From Pseudomonas solani (GTDB lineage Bacteria > Pseudomonadota > Gammaproteobacteria > Pseudomonadales > Pseudomonadaceae), in the NCBI RefSeq assembly GCF_026072635.1, contig NZ_AP023081.1, positions 4,894,501 to 4,958,500 on the forward strand: 64,000 nt of DNA, read 5' to 3'. Position numbers and translations under genes: made by a program. How positions within the stretch are numbered: position 1 is the first letter of the stretch; every line of letters begins with the position of its first letter. The notes beneath the pieces were generated by a model. The model did not search any database, was not told the origin of the DNA, and worked only from the letters and a program-made list of their open reading frames with translations. This document shows positions 16,801 through 25,633 of the stretch, piece after piece.

Positions 16801-17644
16801 GGTCACCTCCCGCGCGTTTGGGTAGCGCCAAGGCATCCTCTAGCAGGCGCGATAACTCCTTTGCCGGGTCATCCACCGACGAAGCAAAACCGTTGCTGTC
16901 CAAGCCGAGAGGAAACAACACCAGACGCACCTCGATGCTGTTATCAGCTAGCAGTTGGGCGATTCGGCGACTTGCATCCAGCTCGGAGCGTGAGGCGCCA
17001 AAGGCGATGTAAACCAACCTGACCAAACTGCTCTGCAGGATGCTCAGGTGCTCATCGCCAAATCCGGCGAACCCGAGGATGGCTGCCACGTTGTGATGTC
17101 CGTGGCACCACCAGGTCAGTGCTTCGAGCGGGCTCTTGCAGAGAATCAACTCTGGAAACTCAAACAGCGCTGCCTGGTTGAAGAAGCAGCGGTGCTCCAG
17201 GTGCCAATGCACGTGATAGGCCGAGTTCGCCGTCAGCTTTGGTGTAATCCGACGCCCATAACCACCGAGAATCTGTCCTCGCTGATCGAGCACCGGGAAC
17301 AGTACTGCGCCACGGAGCAGTTCGTGCCCCGACGTTCTTAGCAACCCGACACGCTGCAATGCACCTCTGACAGTCTCCTCCTGTAGGTGGCCCAGTTTGC
17401 GCAGCTGAAGACCCAGAGAGCGGTCTGCAAATCCCAGACGAAAGTGGGCCAAGAGATCGGGTTGATAGATGCCCCTGCGCTGCAGAAAGGCCTGGGCCTT
17501 TAAGTGATGGCGCAGGGTCTCCGAGTAGTAGTCGAGCACCTGGCTGACCACTAGGCTGTCGGCCACGCCGTCGTTGTAAGCGCAGCGAATGATGGGGTGG
17601 TGGATCAGCACATCCTGCTGCTGAATCTGATGGGGTTCGTACAT
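16790..17644 (-). CDS. DnaG/Toprim-like protein with lost catalytic acids
   Basis: A 284-residue protein that follows the layout of the DnaG RNA-polymerase core. It shows FLQRRGIYQPDLLAHFRLGFAD, then AVLFPVLDQRGQILGGYGRR, then a Toprim-like block (ELILCKSPLEALTWW ... VRLVYIAFGASRSELDASRRIAQLL ... FPLGLDSNGF). In true Toprim domains the first block has a Glu where this protein has Lys (LCKSP), and the second has DxD where this one has GAS, so the metal-binding acids are gone. There is no CHC2 zinc finger. I infer a structural or DNA-binding role in transposition rather than priming. Confidence 0.7.
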   Translation of the reverse strand: MYEPHQIQQQDVLIHHPIIRCAYNDGVADSLVVSQVLDYYSETLRHHLKAQAFLQRRGIYQPDLLAHFRLGFADRSLGLQLRKLGHLQEETVRGALQRVGLLRTSGHELLRGAVLFPVLDQRGQILGGYGRRITPKLTANSAYHVHWHLEHRCFFNQAALFEFPELILCKSPLEALTWWCHGHHNVAAILGFAGFGDEHLSILQSSLVRLVYIAFGASRSELDASRRIAQLLADNSIEVRLVLFPLGLDSNGFASSVDDPAKELSRLLEDALALPKRAGGDHEH

Positions 17645-17646
17645 GG

Positions 17647-18396
17647 CTAGTCCTCCCCACCTTCGAGACCGTGCTTCTTGCGCATGGAGTCGCCACGCAT
17701 CTCGATCTTGTGTGCCCGGTGCACGATGCGATCCAGAATGGCATCCGCCAGCGTGGGCTCGTTGATGTACTCGTACCACTTGGCTACGGGCAGCTGAGAG
17801 GCGATCAGAATGGCACCTGCCCCGGTACGATCATCGACAAACTCCAGCAGATCCTGGCGGCCGATATCGGTGAGCGGAGACATGCCCCAATCGTCGAGAA
17901 TCAGCAGCTGACATTTCGCGAGCCTGCTGCGAAAGCCAGACAGAGATCCATCCGCCCGGGCAATTTCGGTCTCCTCAAGCAGGCGGCTAACCCGGTGATA
18001 GGCGACGGAGCAGCCGCGGCGGATGGCCTGCATGCCGAAGGCGCAAGCCAACCAGGTTTTGCCGACGCCGGTAGGCCCGGTGATGAGCAAGTGCTGATGA
18101 CGTTCGATCCATTGGCATTGCCCAAGCGACAGCAGCTGTGACTTGTCCAGGCCGCGCCGTGGCCTGTAGTCGATATCCTCCAGGCAGGCGTTGCGCATCT
18201 TCAGCTTCGCCTGCGCCATCAGGCGTCGCTGACGACGATTGTCACGGTCGTGGCATTCAGCCTCGACCAGCAGAGCAACGCGCTCACTGAATGGCAGGCT
18301 CTGTATGCCGGGGCTTTCCAGCTGTGCAGTCATGGCGCTGGCCATACCAAATAGCTTCAGCGCCTGGAGTTGTTCGATGGTCTGCTGCTCATTCAT
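17647..18396 (-). CDS. istB: IstB transposition helper ATPase
   Basis: A 249-residue AAA+ protein starting MNEQQTIEQLQALKLFGMA. Walker A is ITGPTGVGKTWLACAFG and Walker B is CQLLILDDWGMSPL, followed by a sensor region and the basic C-terminus. This is the standard size of IstB, which assembles on DNA and stimulates the IS21 transposase, like DnaC or TnsC. Its start overlaps istA by eight bases, as usual in IS21 elements. Confidence 0.93.
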   Translation of the reverse strand: MNEQQTIEQLQALKLFGMASAMTAQLESPGIQSLPFSERVALLVEAECHDRDNRRQRRLMAQAKLKMRNACLEDIDYRPRRGLDKSQLLSLGQCQWIERHQHLLITGPTGVGKTWLACAFGMQAIRRGCSVAYHRVSRLLEETEIARADGSLSGFRSRLAKCQLLILDDWGMSPLTDIGRQDLLEFVDDRTGAGAILIASQLPVAKWYEYINEPTLADAILDRIVHRAHKIEMRGDSMRKKHGLEGGED

Positions 18397-19933
18397 GGCG
18401 GCTCTCCCCGGCGTAGTAGTCGGAGCCGCGCACATTGGCGTGGGGTGGGATCAGGGCGGCTGCGGGATGCGCGGGCCGGTGCAACTCATCCAAGCGGTGT
18501 TGCAGGATGGACCGCAAGCTTTTGATCGTCGGAGATTGGATGGCCAAGGCCCTCGCGCAAGCCGCCTCCACTCTGGCATTGCCGTAGTTCTTGGCCAGTC
18601 GCTGCAGCTGCTGGCAGGCCTTGCTGCCGGCGATGGAGAATTCAGCCTTACCGTTAAATTGCGCCTGCACCACCTCTGCGGTAGCCGTACCAAGACCATA
18701 AGCCCATTCGAGGTAGTGGTGCGCGGTTCGTGAGGCATAGGCTTGGTGAGCTTCTGGGCGATGATTGGGGTTAGTTGTCGCTTCCCCTGGCGTGTCATCA
18801 CGTGGGTGAATGGCTACTCGCTTGCTCAGGTGGAACAGGGCGACAGTCGAAGGGCTGACGCGGGATTCCACTCGCTCTCCCACCAAGCGCCAGGGCACCG
18901 AGTACGCATGGTTGCGCACATAGACGTGGTAGTCCGGACCGACCTTCTGAGCAGCCATCCACTCGCCATATTCGTAGGGGGTTGGCGGCAGGGCTCTCAG
19001 CGCAGGTTTATCCAGCTCCTGGAACCGCTCGAAGCGATTGCCGGGCAGACGCTTGAAGGAGCGTCGATTCAATTTCTCCAGCAGCTCAGCCAAGGCAGCA
19101 TTGATCTCTTCAAGGCTGAAGAACTGCCGACGGCGGAGAGGCATGGTCACCCACTGCGTGGCCAGTTTTACGCCGAGCTCGGCTTTGGATTTGTCCTGTG
19201 GTCGTCGTACCCGGGCTGGCACCACCACGAAGCCGTAGTGCTCTGAGAGTTCCTGGTAGGTCTTGTTGATCACCGGCTCGCTGCCTGGTGTGATCACCGC
19301 AGATTTGAGATTGTCCGGAATGACCGTCTTCGGGACACCACCGAAGAACTGGAACATGCGGTTGTGTGCCTCAATCCAGTCCTGTGACTTCTGGCTGGCA
19401 CAGGCATGCGCAAAAAGGTAATTGGAACATCCTTGTGCCGCGACGAAGATCTGGGCATCACGCTGCTTGCCTTGGGTGGCGTCGAACCACGGAATGGTCT
19501 GGCCAGCAAAATCCACAAAGACGCAGTCGCCTGCGTAATGGATCTGCCGCATGGTGATGTCGATCTTGCTCAGGAACTCGCGGTAGTAGTAGGTGAACTG
19601 TGAGTAGGAGTAGGCAGCGGACTTGAGCTGATCGCGGTATTCATCCCAGAGCTGGATCAAGGTCTGGTGCTTGGCCTGCATCAGCTTATGGATGGCCACC
19701 CAGTCCGGCATGACCTTGCCATTCTCCTGCTGCCGAACTCCGCGAAGGCAGGTTTTCAGCTGTCGATCATCCATGTCCTGAACGGCTGCCCAGTCCCATT
19801 CATTGGCCTGTGCGACAGACACAATCCTTTTGACGGTGTTGACGGAAATGCTCGCCAGCCTGGCAATCTGTCGCTGGCTCATTGCTGAGCAGCAGTGGAG
19901 ATGCAACGCCTTACGGTAGGTTTGAACTTGCAT
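18389..19933 (-). CDS. istA: IS21-family transposase IstA
   Basis: A 514-residue transposase. The N-terminal helix-turn-helix (MSQRQIARLASISVNTVKRIV) precedes an RNase H-fold DDE domain with VFVDFAGQTIPW, VIPDNLKSAVITPG and the Glu in KSKAELGVKLATQWV. The Mu-type C-terminal domain follows. ATG 19933 starts MQVQTYRKALHLHCC; a longer frame upstream is not needed. The gene looks intact, so the element may still move. Confidence 0.93.
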   Translation of the reverse strand: MQVQTYRKALHLHCCSAMSQRQIARLASISVNTVKRIVSVAQANEWDWAAVQDMDDRQLKTCLRGVRQQENGKVMPDWVAIHKLMQAKHQTLIQLWDEYRDQLKSAAYSYSQFTYYYREFLSKIDITMRQIHYAGDCVFVDFAGQTIPWFDATQGKQRDAQIFVAAQGCSNYLFAHACASQKSQDWIEAHNRMFQFFGGVPKTVIPDNLKSAVITPGSEPVINKTYQELSEHYGFVVVPARVRRPQDKSKAELGVKLATQWVTMPLRRRQFFSLEEINAALAELLEKLNRRSFKRLPGNRFERFQELDKPALRALPPTPYEYGEWMAAQKVGPDYHVYVRNHAYSVPWRLVGERVESRVSPSTVALFHLSKRVAIHPRDDTPGEATTNPNHRPEAHQAYASRTAHHYLEWAYGLGTATAEVVQAQFNGKAEFSIAGSKACQQLQRLAKNYGNARVEAACARALAIQSPTIKSLRSILQHRLDELHRPAHPAAALIPPHANVRGSDYYAGESRHE

Positions 19934-20027
19934 AGCTGTACCCTCCGCGAGCCGGCTCCAGCCATCTTTAGGGCGAGCAGGGCCGGCATCGCTAGACGCA
20001 ATCGAAAAAGAGGTACAGAGAGGCCCC

Positions 20028-20077
20028 GAAGCCAACGCCTGTGCATTGGCTCTCGTCTTGACAGGTTGGGCTTCGGG
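20028..20077. repeat. Imperfect inverted repeat upstream of istA
   Basis: GAAGCCAACGCCTGT near 20028 faces ACAGGTTGGGCTTC near 20064. The arms agree apart from small indels. It could be part of the IS21-like right end or a transcription signal. There is no matching copy near 15.8 kb that I can see. Confidence 0.35.
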
Positions 20078-20200
20078 GATAAGACTTAAGGCAGTCGGGT
20101 GCTAAACGACTATCTTGAAATGGCCTCTGGGATTGCCCTCCCGGGGGCTTTTTCTTATCCGTGCCTCACTGAGTTGGTTACGCGCGTGGTAGCTAGCTCA

Positions 20201-20503
20201 TCAGGGATCACCTCCTTTCTCACGATTGGGTGAAACGCCGAGCGCGGCACTGAAGCGCTGCTCGGCCAGGTAGCGTGCAACGTCCTTCACTAAAGCGAAT
20301 TTCCCGCGGCGGTATTCCAGGTCAAATAGAGGGATCACTACGGTGTTGCGTACAAGCGATTGCCGGAAAGCCTCTTTGGTCGGATAGCCCAGCGCCCGCT
20401 GCAGCTCCTCTCCGGTCATCACTGGTCCGTATCGTCCCAGCAAGTCGCTTTCAAGGCTTTTGGCGAGCTCGTCAATCAGCAAGGCCTTCTCTGTGTCGTC
20501 CAT
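20201..20503 (-). CDS. Hypothetical protein of mobile regions
   Basis: A 100-residue protein (MDDTEKALLIDELAKSLESDLL...). It has a segment resembling a winged or helix-turn-helix DNA-binding protein (VMTGEELQRALGYPTKEAFRQSL) followed by PLFDLEYRRGKFALVKDVARYLAEQR. Similar short proteins occur in phage and plasmid regions of pseudomonads. The start at 20503 was chosen from conservation-like composition; a strong ribosome site is not obvious. The role is unknown. Confidence 0.55.
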   Translation of the reverse strand: MDDTEKALLIDELAKSLESDLLGRYGPVMTGEELQRALGYPTKEAFRQSLVRNTVVIPLFDLEYRRGKFALVKDVARYLAEQRFSAALGVSPNREKGGDP

Positions 20504-20668
20504 CGCTGTATATCCAGATTGCACATGGCGTGACTTATCGAAGTCTATTCCACGCCTTGAACGGCTGCATTTCACCGCCAAACAGAGAAAATCTCAGATT
20601 TTTTGAATACTGAAACTAAATTATTCACTAGCGGCCGCAAGGCATAAGGGTGGCCATTTGCTGGAGGA

Positions 20669-21367
20669 ATGTTTCGCACCACAGCGCGAAACATTGTAGG
20701 CAATGTGAATGATTTAGATCGTTTTAAAATATACTCGCCCCAGGTGATAGCGATTCGTAGCAGGTACTACGTAAGCGTTCTTCTTAAGCGGCTGCGGGTG
20801 AAGAGAGTTGCTCACATCCCTAGAGCGCTTGCAGGGTTTGCGGGGCTTTCAAGCGATGAGCCGTACAGAAAGTACCGAAACGACTTTTTCCGATATTGGA
20901 AAGGAGGAAATATAAAAAACGGAGAGCTTGTGAGTGCTATCGATGAATTGTTGCCAGGCACGGCCCGTACCCTTCATCACCCAGTATGGGTCCTATTATC
21001 AGGAGGCATTTTCACCAAGAAGGAATTGGTTAGACTTGGGCAAGAAATAGAGATAGGCCTTCAGCAGCATATCCTGCAGTACGACGAAAGTACTGGCAAT
21101 ATATGGCTGCAGGATCACTCGAGAAATTGGCGATTGCTTAGAGACGAGTCGCCATTTTTAAAGTTGATTAGCAGGCATGGCTTGGATGAGTTGGCTACTT
21201 TGCTTATTTTGATGCGAGCGCATGAAAGGCTTAATGAGTTTAATATGTCATATTTTTTTATGTGCGAGATGTATAAGTGCCTTTCAGGGATAAAGCGAAA
21301 TAAGGAATTTGAGCCGATTTTTACTGAGCTGTACGATATCATTCTTAATCTATATTGCTCCTCCTAG
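20669..21367 (+). CDS. Hypothetical AT-rich gene
   Basis: A 232-residue basic, helical protein with no signal peptide. It is clearly more AT-rich than the chromosome, a sign of transfer. ATG 20669 follows GGAGGA with almost no spacing; a GTG start 11 codons later (VNDLDRFKIYSP) is possible. It occupies the place where the Fic toxin partner of the neighbouring VbhA-type antitoxin would be expected, but lies on the opposite strand and has no Fic motif (HPFxxGNG). The function is unknown. Confidence 0.55.
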   Translation: MFRTTARNIVGNVNDLDRFKIYSPQVIAIRSRYYVSVLLKRLRVKRVAHIPRALAGFAGLSSDEPYRKYRNDFFRYWKGGNIKNGELVSAIDELLPGTARTLHHPVWVLLSGGIFTKKELVRLGQEIEIGLQQHILQYDESTGNIWLQDHSRNWRLLRDESPFLKLISRHGLDELATLLILMRAHERLNEFNMSYFFMCEMYKCLSGIKRNKEFEPIFTELYDIILNLYCSS

Positions 21368-21437
21368 TATGCCGATGCAGGGACTCTTCGACTTGTCCAG
21401 TGATTGCGGCTTGATCCCGACCTTGTATTATCCCTGT

Positions 21438-21635
21438 TTAGTCACTCTTATCGAGTGGCAGGCCGTAGCTTTTTCGCACGTTCTCGATTACTTGCTCTAT
21501 CGAGAGTTCACCTGCCAAGAAGCGCTCCATTTGCACCATGACAATTGGACTCTGCGGGGCTCCCTCCAGCGCTGTTGTCGCCCTGGCATAGCGGGTTGCA
21601 GCTAGCCGACGCTCTCGCTCAGCGCTGGAAATCAT
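21438..21635 (-). CDS. VbhA-family antitoxin without its Fic toxin
   Basis: A 65-residue protein (MISSAERERRLAATRYARATT...). The Fic-inhibitory helix motif [S/T]xxxE[G/N] can be read as TALEG in RATTALEGAPQSP. The remainder matches the antitoxin VbhA domain (FLAGELSIEQVIENVRKSYGLP). GGAGG sits five bases before ATG 21635, so the longer start at 21647 is unlikely. A Fic toxin gene should follow on the minus strand but none is present; downstream lies an oppositely oriented unknown gene. It may be an orphan antitoxin or protect against incoming Fic toxins. Confidence 0.7.
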   Translation of the reverse strand: MISSAERERRLAATRYARATTALEGAPQSPIVMVQMERFLAGELSIEQVIENVRKSYGLPLDKSD

Positions 21636-21814
21636 AACTGCCTCCATTCAAATAAAAAGACATGCTGTAGCCTATAACCACTGGCACTGGTTCGGCGAAA
21701 CTTAAAGATCTAACCGGTGGTCACCTTGCGGCCTGAACTTGATCTTGGCTTACGACGGAGATCATTAATGCATCGCTGCAAAGGCTGTCACTCCTTGAGT
21801 GTATTGGGGAGCGA

Positions 21815-22444
21815 CTAGGGTTTGCTCGGCGGCGCATGCCCGAATGATTGGGCCTTTGTTCTTTGTGCAGTCGACAGCGCCGGCCAAATCACGTGTACTT
21901 GGCTCAGAGGCATTTTCGCAAGATCCTGTTGGTACTTAGCCTTTTGGAGGTTGATCTTGAAGAACGATGGGCTGTGATCAACTTTATTAGTCTGTAGTCG
22001 CCATAGCACGACGAATGCGAATTTTGGCGTGAGGTACTTGTTCTTTCGGTAGTAATCGAGAGCGCTGAGTAGAATTTTGTTGTCTTCCTTCTTTGCGAGC
22101 TCTTCTAAAGCCTTAATGCACGAGCGCAGCCGCATCTGCTGCATCAGCCGGTCAAGTTTTTTCTTCGTGTCAGCAGATGAGAGACGACGCCCGTCTTCAA
22201 ACACGGACAGGTTGAATTTCAGGATGCACTGAGAGCCAACCCAAAGGGTCTTGTGGGTGAGGGCGTTTCGGATCTCGAAGTGGTAGCGCAGCTGTTCCTG
22301 GTCACAAAGTCTGCATGTTTCGATTGGCTCTTCATGGTCGTGGGTGCGCTCAGTAAAAGACCACTCCTCAAACGCCTCGGGCAGCGTCGAGCCCACCGAC
22401 AGCGGCAAAATGTTGTCTCTAACGCGCTGGGGGTAGCTTTGCAT
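21815..22444 (-). CDS. Hypothetical protein with zinc-binding-like cysteines
   Basis: A 209-residue protein. Near residue 44 it shows CRLCDQEQLRYHFEIRN and near residue 73 GSQCILKFN, a CxxC...C arrangement that could hold a metal. The rest is helical and basic (KKKLDRLMQQMRLRSCIKALEELAKKEDN). Genes of this kind occur beside mobile elements, but I do not recognise a family. It is on the same strand as the CBASS block but about 2.4 kb from it. Confidence 0.6.
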   Translation of the reverse strand: MQSYPQRVRDNILPLSVGSTLPEAFEEWSFTERTHDHEEPIETCRLCDQEQLRYHFEIRNALTHKTLWVGSQCILKFNLSVFEDGRRLSSADTKKKLDRLMQQMRLRSCIKALEELAKKEDNKILLSALDYYRKNKYLTPKFAFVVLWRLQTNKVDHSPSFFKINLQKAKYQQDLAKMPLSQVHVIWPALSTAQRTKAQSFGHAPPSKP

Positions 22445-22672
22445 CCCTCACCTCCTGGCTCAAACCATCCTGAACAGAGTGCATGTCTTTGGCGTCACCA
22501 ACCGCCCCCTGATTGTCTGGGGACGCATCGTGAGTCCGCCGTCTCCGCCTCGTAGCCATCATGCTCACGAGATAGCTGAGTCAGGTCAGAAGAAGCGGCG
22601 CTTGTCACGGTGGTAGAACTTGAAGGCCAGCGCCCAGAATGACGCCAGAGCAACAAGAGCAGCCTTATCATA

Positions 22673-22861
22673 TTACTTTATCAGCTTTGGGATCACTGCT
22701 TGTTCCAATCCCGCAAGTGGCCCCGAGAAATGGAGCTTAGAAACATAAAACTCCCCGAAAAGACTAATCCCCACGGAAAAAGCAACCCCTAGGAAGATTG
22801 CCACCTGGGTTCGCCTGGACAGAGCAAGCACATACAAAATCTCGGCAATGTAGTCCTTCAT
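22673..22861 (-). CDS. Small membrane protein
   Basis: A 62-residue protein with one strong hydrophobic segment (VAIFLGVAFSVGISLFGEFYV) after a short N-terminal helix. Its start overlaps no other gene, and AAGAGCGATATG-like spacing is weak. Length and topology are reminiscent of the N-terminal part of phage superinfection-exclusion proteins, but it is too short to assign. It may be a fragment. Confidence 0.4.
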   Translation of the reverse strand: MKDYIAEILYVLALSRRTQVAIFLGVAFSVGISLFGEFYVSKLHFSGPLAGLEQAVIPKLIK

Positions 22862-22945
22862 ATCGCTCTTCCACGTTCAATTTCGTGATGACTTTCTGTC
22901 GATTGGTACGATTTCAGCCGGCGGTAGTTAGGTATGGCCGCCTGT

Positions 22946-24004
22946 CTATTCATAAGGCAGCTCACCGAACAGGCCAATCATGAGATCACCATCTAGGACC
23001 TCAAACGGCAGCGTGACGTACTGATTGGGATGCCGTGGCAAAGCCTTGCCATCGTGCGGTGCGTTCTTAGTATGCCCCTGCACGTGATCACCGTTTTCCT
23101 TGATGTAGGGAAGAACCACAATTCGTCCATGATTTTTCGACAGGATTGTTCCTTCTTGCCAAAGGGTAATCCCCTCTGCACTACTGGATTCGCCGCCGGT
23201 ATTCTTGATGACCCATCGGGGCACACCATACTCCTCGTACCAGAAGACGAAACCACCACATACGACCACGCGCTGACCACGAGCTCTAGCATCAGCAAGC
23301 AGTTGCATGACGCTGGCTTGTTGGAGCAGCTGATTTGCTCTCGGAAGCAGAGACGCGCGAATCTGAGCCTTCGTTCGCCCCCAGTGATCAGATCCTGAAA
23401 ATCCAAAACCTCGAGCAATTCGTTCGCGGAAGCAGCATTGCAAAAGCTTAGTGTCGAGGCTGCTTAAGTATTCCCATTCCAAGTCGCCTTTACGCCGAAG
23501 ACAGACGTTGTACTTAGGAAGGGCAATCAGCTGCAGGTAAGGGGCCTGGCTGAGCTCTTGGGATAAAGGAGCTCTTAGTGCTTCCATGCCGCGTGGAAGC
23601 TTAAGATCACTAGCAGAAGGGCGTGGTAGAGAGGCATTTCTGCGAAGGGCCTCTTGCTCCATCAATTCTTCTTCATCGCGAAGCCGTCGCCCTGAGGTGA
23701 GAGCCTTTTCAATCTTCAAGATGGTCGAGGTCTGGAGATCGACAGAATCAACTGTCTGACGCACCCGCTCGTGAATATGCGCGTTGAACTCGTCTGCAGC
23801 AGCTATCGCCTCCGCATAGGTCTTGAATACCTGGCCTTTTGCATGACCTTGGCCGTTATCAATAAAATGGTGCTTCCAAGCCAAGAGAGCATCAGGAAAT
23901 AGCTTCAAGGCGCGTAGTTGCCAGTTCCAGCCTTTCCCGAACTGGCGAAACGGGAGAAGTGCTATAGTAGGCACTGAGTGATATGGCATTTGATCGAGTC
24001 GCAT
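22946..24004 (-). CDS. Unknown protein, second gene of a two-gene unit beside CBASS
   Basis: A 352-residue soluble protein starting MRLDQMPYHSVPTIALLPF; AGAGAG lies five bases upstream of ATG 24004. The first 90 residues include a segment resembling an AP2-like or integrase-arm domain (GWNWQLRALKLFPDALLAWKHHFID). The C-terminal half has a conserved-looking basic core (RGFGFSGSDHWGRTKAQIRASLLPRANQLLQ) and VVVCGGFVFWYEEYGVPRWVIKN. No catalytic motif is clear. It begins 36 bases after the stop of the gene at 24041 and shares its strand. It may be part of an unrecognised defence module. Confidence 0.55.
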   Translation of the reverse strand: MRLDQMPYHSVPTIALLPFRQFGKGWNWQLRALKLFPDALLAWKHHFIDNGQGHAKGQVFKTYAEAIAAADEFNAHIHERVRQTVDSVDLQTSTILKIEKALTSGRRLRDEEELMEQEALRRNASLPRPSASDLKLPRGMEALRAPLSQELSQAPYLQLIALPKYNVCLRRKGDLEWEYLSSLDTKLLQCCFRERIARGFGFSGSDHWGRTKAQIRASLLPRANQLLQQASVMQLLADARARGQRVVVCGGFVFWYEEYGVPRWVIKNTGGESSSAEGITLWQEGTILSKNHGRIVVLPYIKENGDHVQGHTKNAPHDGKALPRHPNQYVTLPFEVLDGDLMIGLFGELPYE

Positions 24005-24040
24005 GGAAACTCTCTGAATAGCACCACTCAGGTTCAAAGC

Positions 24041-24739
24041 TCAGTTCGGCACAAGAGCACAGGGATATGTGTGTAAGTCCACTGGCGCATGCGCAATCAG
24101 CGCGAGGTCGCTATTTTTGTTGAGTGCCTCAGCAAAACTTCGACCTACTGCCATGGGGTAATAACGATGACCTTCTAGAATTTCGCTTGGATTTCCCCAG
24201 ACTATACCACCGTTGTACTCAGAATATTTGTTTGGCGATATTATGGCTAGTGAGCTCAACAAGCTAAGCTCAATAATTTCACCCGTATCAACAGTAAGCC
24301 ATGCATGCAAATTTATGCCGCTGCGCCCTTCGTCATAAATGTGCTTAAATGTTAGTCCCGACTTGCTCCAATCCTTCAGATTCTGCCAAGAGGGGTTGAA
24401 TACCGGTTCATCCCTCATCCACAGCTGACCAATGGTCACCTGTACAGGGCGTTTAAGCTCCACTTCAATGAATGGGGCTAGGTAATGGCACCATTTTAAG
24501 CACTGAAATGCTGATTTGGACGGATCCTTCACCCCGGCGGCGCGAAAAGCCTTTTCAATCTTGCCTCCTTCATCTTCACCTAATTTACCACCAGTCCAGG
24601 AAAGATTTTTTGCCGCTACTCCACAAGCATGCGTAAAAGCGACTGCCTGATCAAAGTTTTTACGATAATCCTTAAAGTCAGCCCCTGATGTAGGGTTGTT
24701 TTGGGTTTTGTATAGCAGTCGTCTCAATGACTTTAGCAT
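24041..24739 (-). CDS. Unknown protein, first gene of a two-gene unit beside CBASS
   Basis: A 232-residue protein (MLKSLRRLLYKTQNNPTSG...). It has SFQ-type aromatic-rich segments (SAFQCLKWCHYLAPFIEVEL) and a middle block TFKHIYDEGRSGINLHAWLTVDTGEIIELSL in outline, which reads like a beta-sheet domain with a possible acid-His pair. No membrane segment. It lies 86 bases downstream of nucC on the same strand and may be transcribed with the CBASS genes. I do not recognise the family. Confidence 0.55.
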   Translation of the reverse strand: MLKSLRRLLYKTQNNPTSGADFKDYRKNFDQAVAFTHACGVAAKNLSWTGGKLGEDEGGKIEKAFRAAGVKDPSKSAFQCLKWCHYLAPFIEVELKRPVQVTIGQLWMRDEPVFNPSWQNLKDWSKSGLTFKHIYDEGRSGINLHAWLTVDTGEIIELSLLSSLAIISPNKYSEYNGGIVWGNPSEILEGHRYYPMAVGRSFAEALNKNSDLALIAHAPVDLHTYPCALVPN

Positions 24740-24825
24740 TACCAGTCCTTTTCAAAAATTCTAAACGCGCTCGTGGTTATTCTAGCTAGGTTTGCTTTCT
24801 TGGCCTGCGACTCACGAGCGTATAG

Positions 24826-25551
24826 CTACTTGGTCAACCACTTGCCATATGCATCAATATCGATCATAGGCACTGTGCCACTGAACTGAAGCTGCGCAAT
24901 CAGTTTGAATAAGAATGCCGTCGCCGGCTTATTCTCCTGTTCAAACTTGAATGTGTTGTCGCTGCTGTCGTAGAAAAAGTGTCCATGCGAAGCCACGCAA
25001 CCGAGATCCAGTCGGCCAGCAGACATGTCCACCTTGAGGGCCTTGTCGAACGATGGGCCAAGCGCCGGACTCCAGTCGCTCTCAAATGTGAGCAAACCTC
25101 CCAATACTGGAATCAGCGGCTTGGCCGGATACGTGCCGCCGGCATGCGGAATTGGAAGGCTGGTGCGGTGAAGCTTGCGAACGCTAGCGACTTTACGCTG
25201 GGCGTAGGCTACAAGCTCTGCTGTGGCTGTTTGCTTCGCTTCGAAAACGGCATAAACGCTTTCTGCCGGAACGATGATCTGCTCATCAAACTTGAAGATG
25301 AACGGTGAGTACTGTCGATCAAAAACTACGACATCAATCTGCTCACTGAAGTTGCCCAGACTGTCCACTACGAAAGCTTGTGCCGCTTGGTAGCGCTTCG
25401 GTAGGTAGGTGTCGAGCATATCGATCCAGACTCCTTCACTGGCATCCCCTTTTGCCCCAGGGTGCTGGAACGCTTTGCGTGCTGTGCCCAAACGCAGCTG
25501 GATATCATCGTGCAAGGACGCAAGCAGAGTTGAAAGTGACCACGCTGACAT
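24826..25551 (-). CDS. nucC: NucC, cyclic-trinucleotide-activated DNA endonuclease (CBASS effector)
   Basis: A 241-residue protein that closely follows E. coli NucC as I know it, including the opening MSAWSLSTLLASLHDDIQ and closing VPMIDIDAYGKWL. The restriction-endonuclease core residues fall at the same numbers as in the studied enzyme: Asp73 (EQIDVVVFDRQ), Glu104 and Lys106 (VFEAKQ). NucC is a homotrimer that binds cyclic tri-AMP, pairs into hexamers and cuts double-stranded DNA without strong specificity, killing the infected cell. All active-site residues are kept. It is the last gene of the CBASS operon, 82 bases after the TRIP13-like gene. Confidence 0.93.
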   Translation of the reverse strand: MSAWSLSTLLASLHDDIQLRLGTARKAFQHPGAKGDASEGVWIDMLDTYLPKRYQAAQAFVVDSLGNFSEQIDVVVFDRQYSPFIFKFDEQIIVPAESVYAVFEAKQTATAELVAYAQRKVASVRKLHRTSLPIPHAGGTYPAKPLIPVLGGLLTFESDWSPALGPSFDKALKVDMSAGRLDLGCVASHGHFFYDSSDNTFKFEQENKPATAFLFKLIAQLQFSGTVPMIDIDAYGKWLTK

Positions 25552-25633
25552 ACAGCCTCCGTCAAATAAGTGCTGGCAACCGACATAAGGGTTTGACGAG
25601 CAGGAGTAAATGACTTCTGCTCAGCCAGGGCGA

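Larger units (their letters stand above)
15847..19933 (-). mobile_element. Four-gene IS21-like element with passenger Toprim-like protein and tyrosine recombinase
   Basis: Four minus-strand genes are packed without gaps: istA (19933-18389), istB (overlap 8), a degenerate Toprim protein (2-base gap) and a tyrosine recombinase (overlap 11). The coupling says they form one operon and probably one mobile unit. Standard IS21 elements carry only istA and istB. I could not find convincing terminal inverted repeats; an imperfect inverted pair starting GAAGCC lies at 20028-20077, outside istA. The true ends are therefore not set. Confidence 0.65.
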
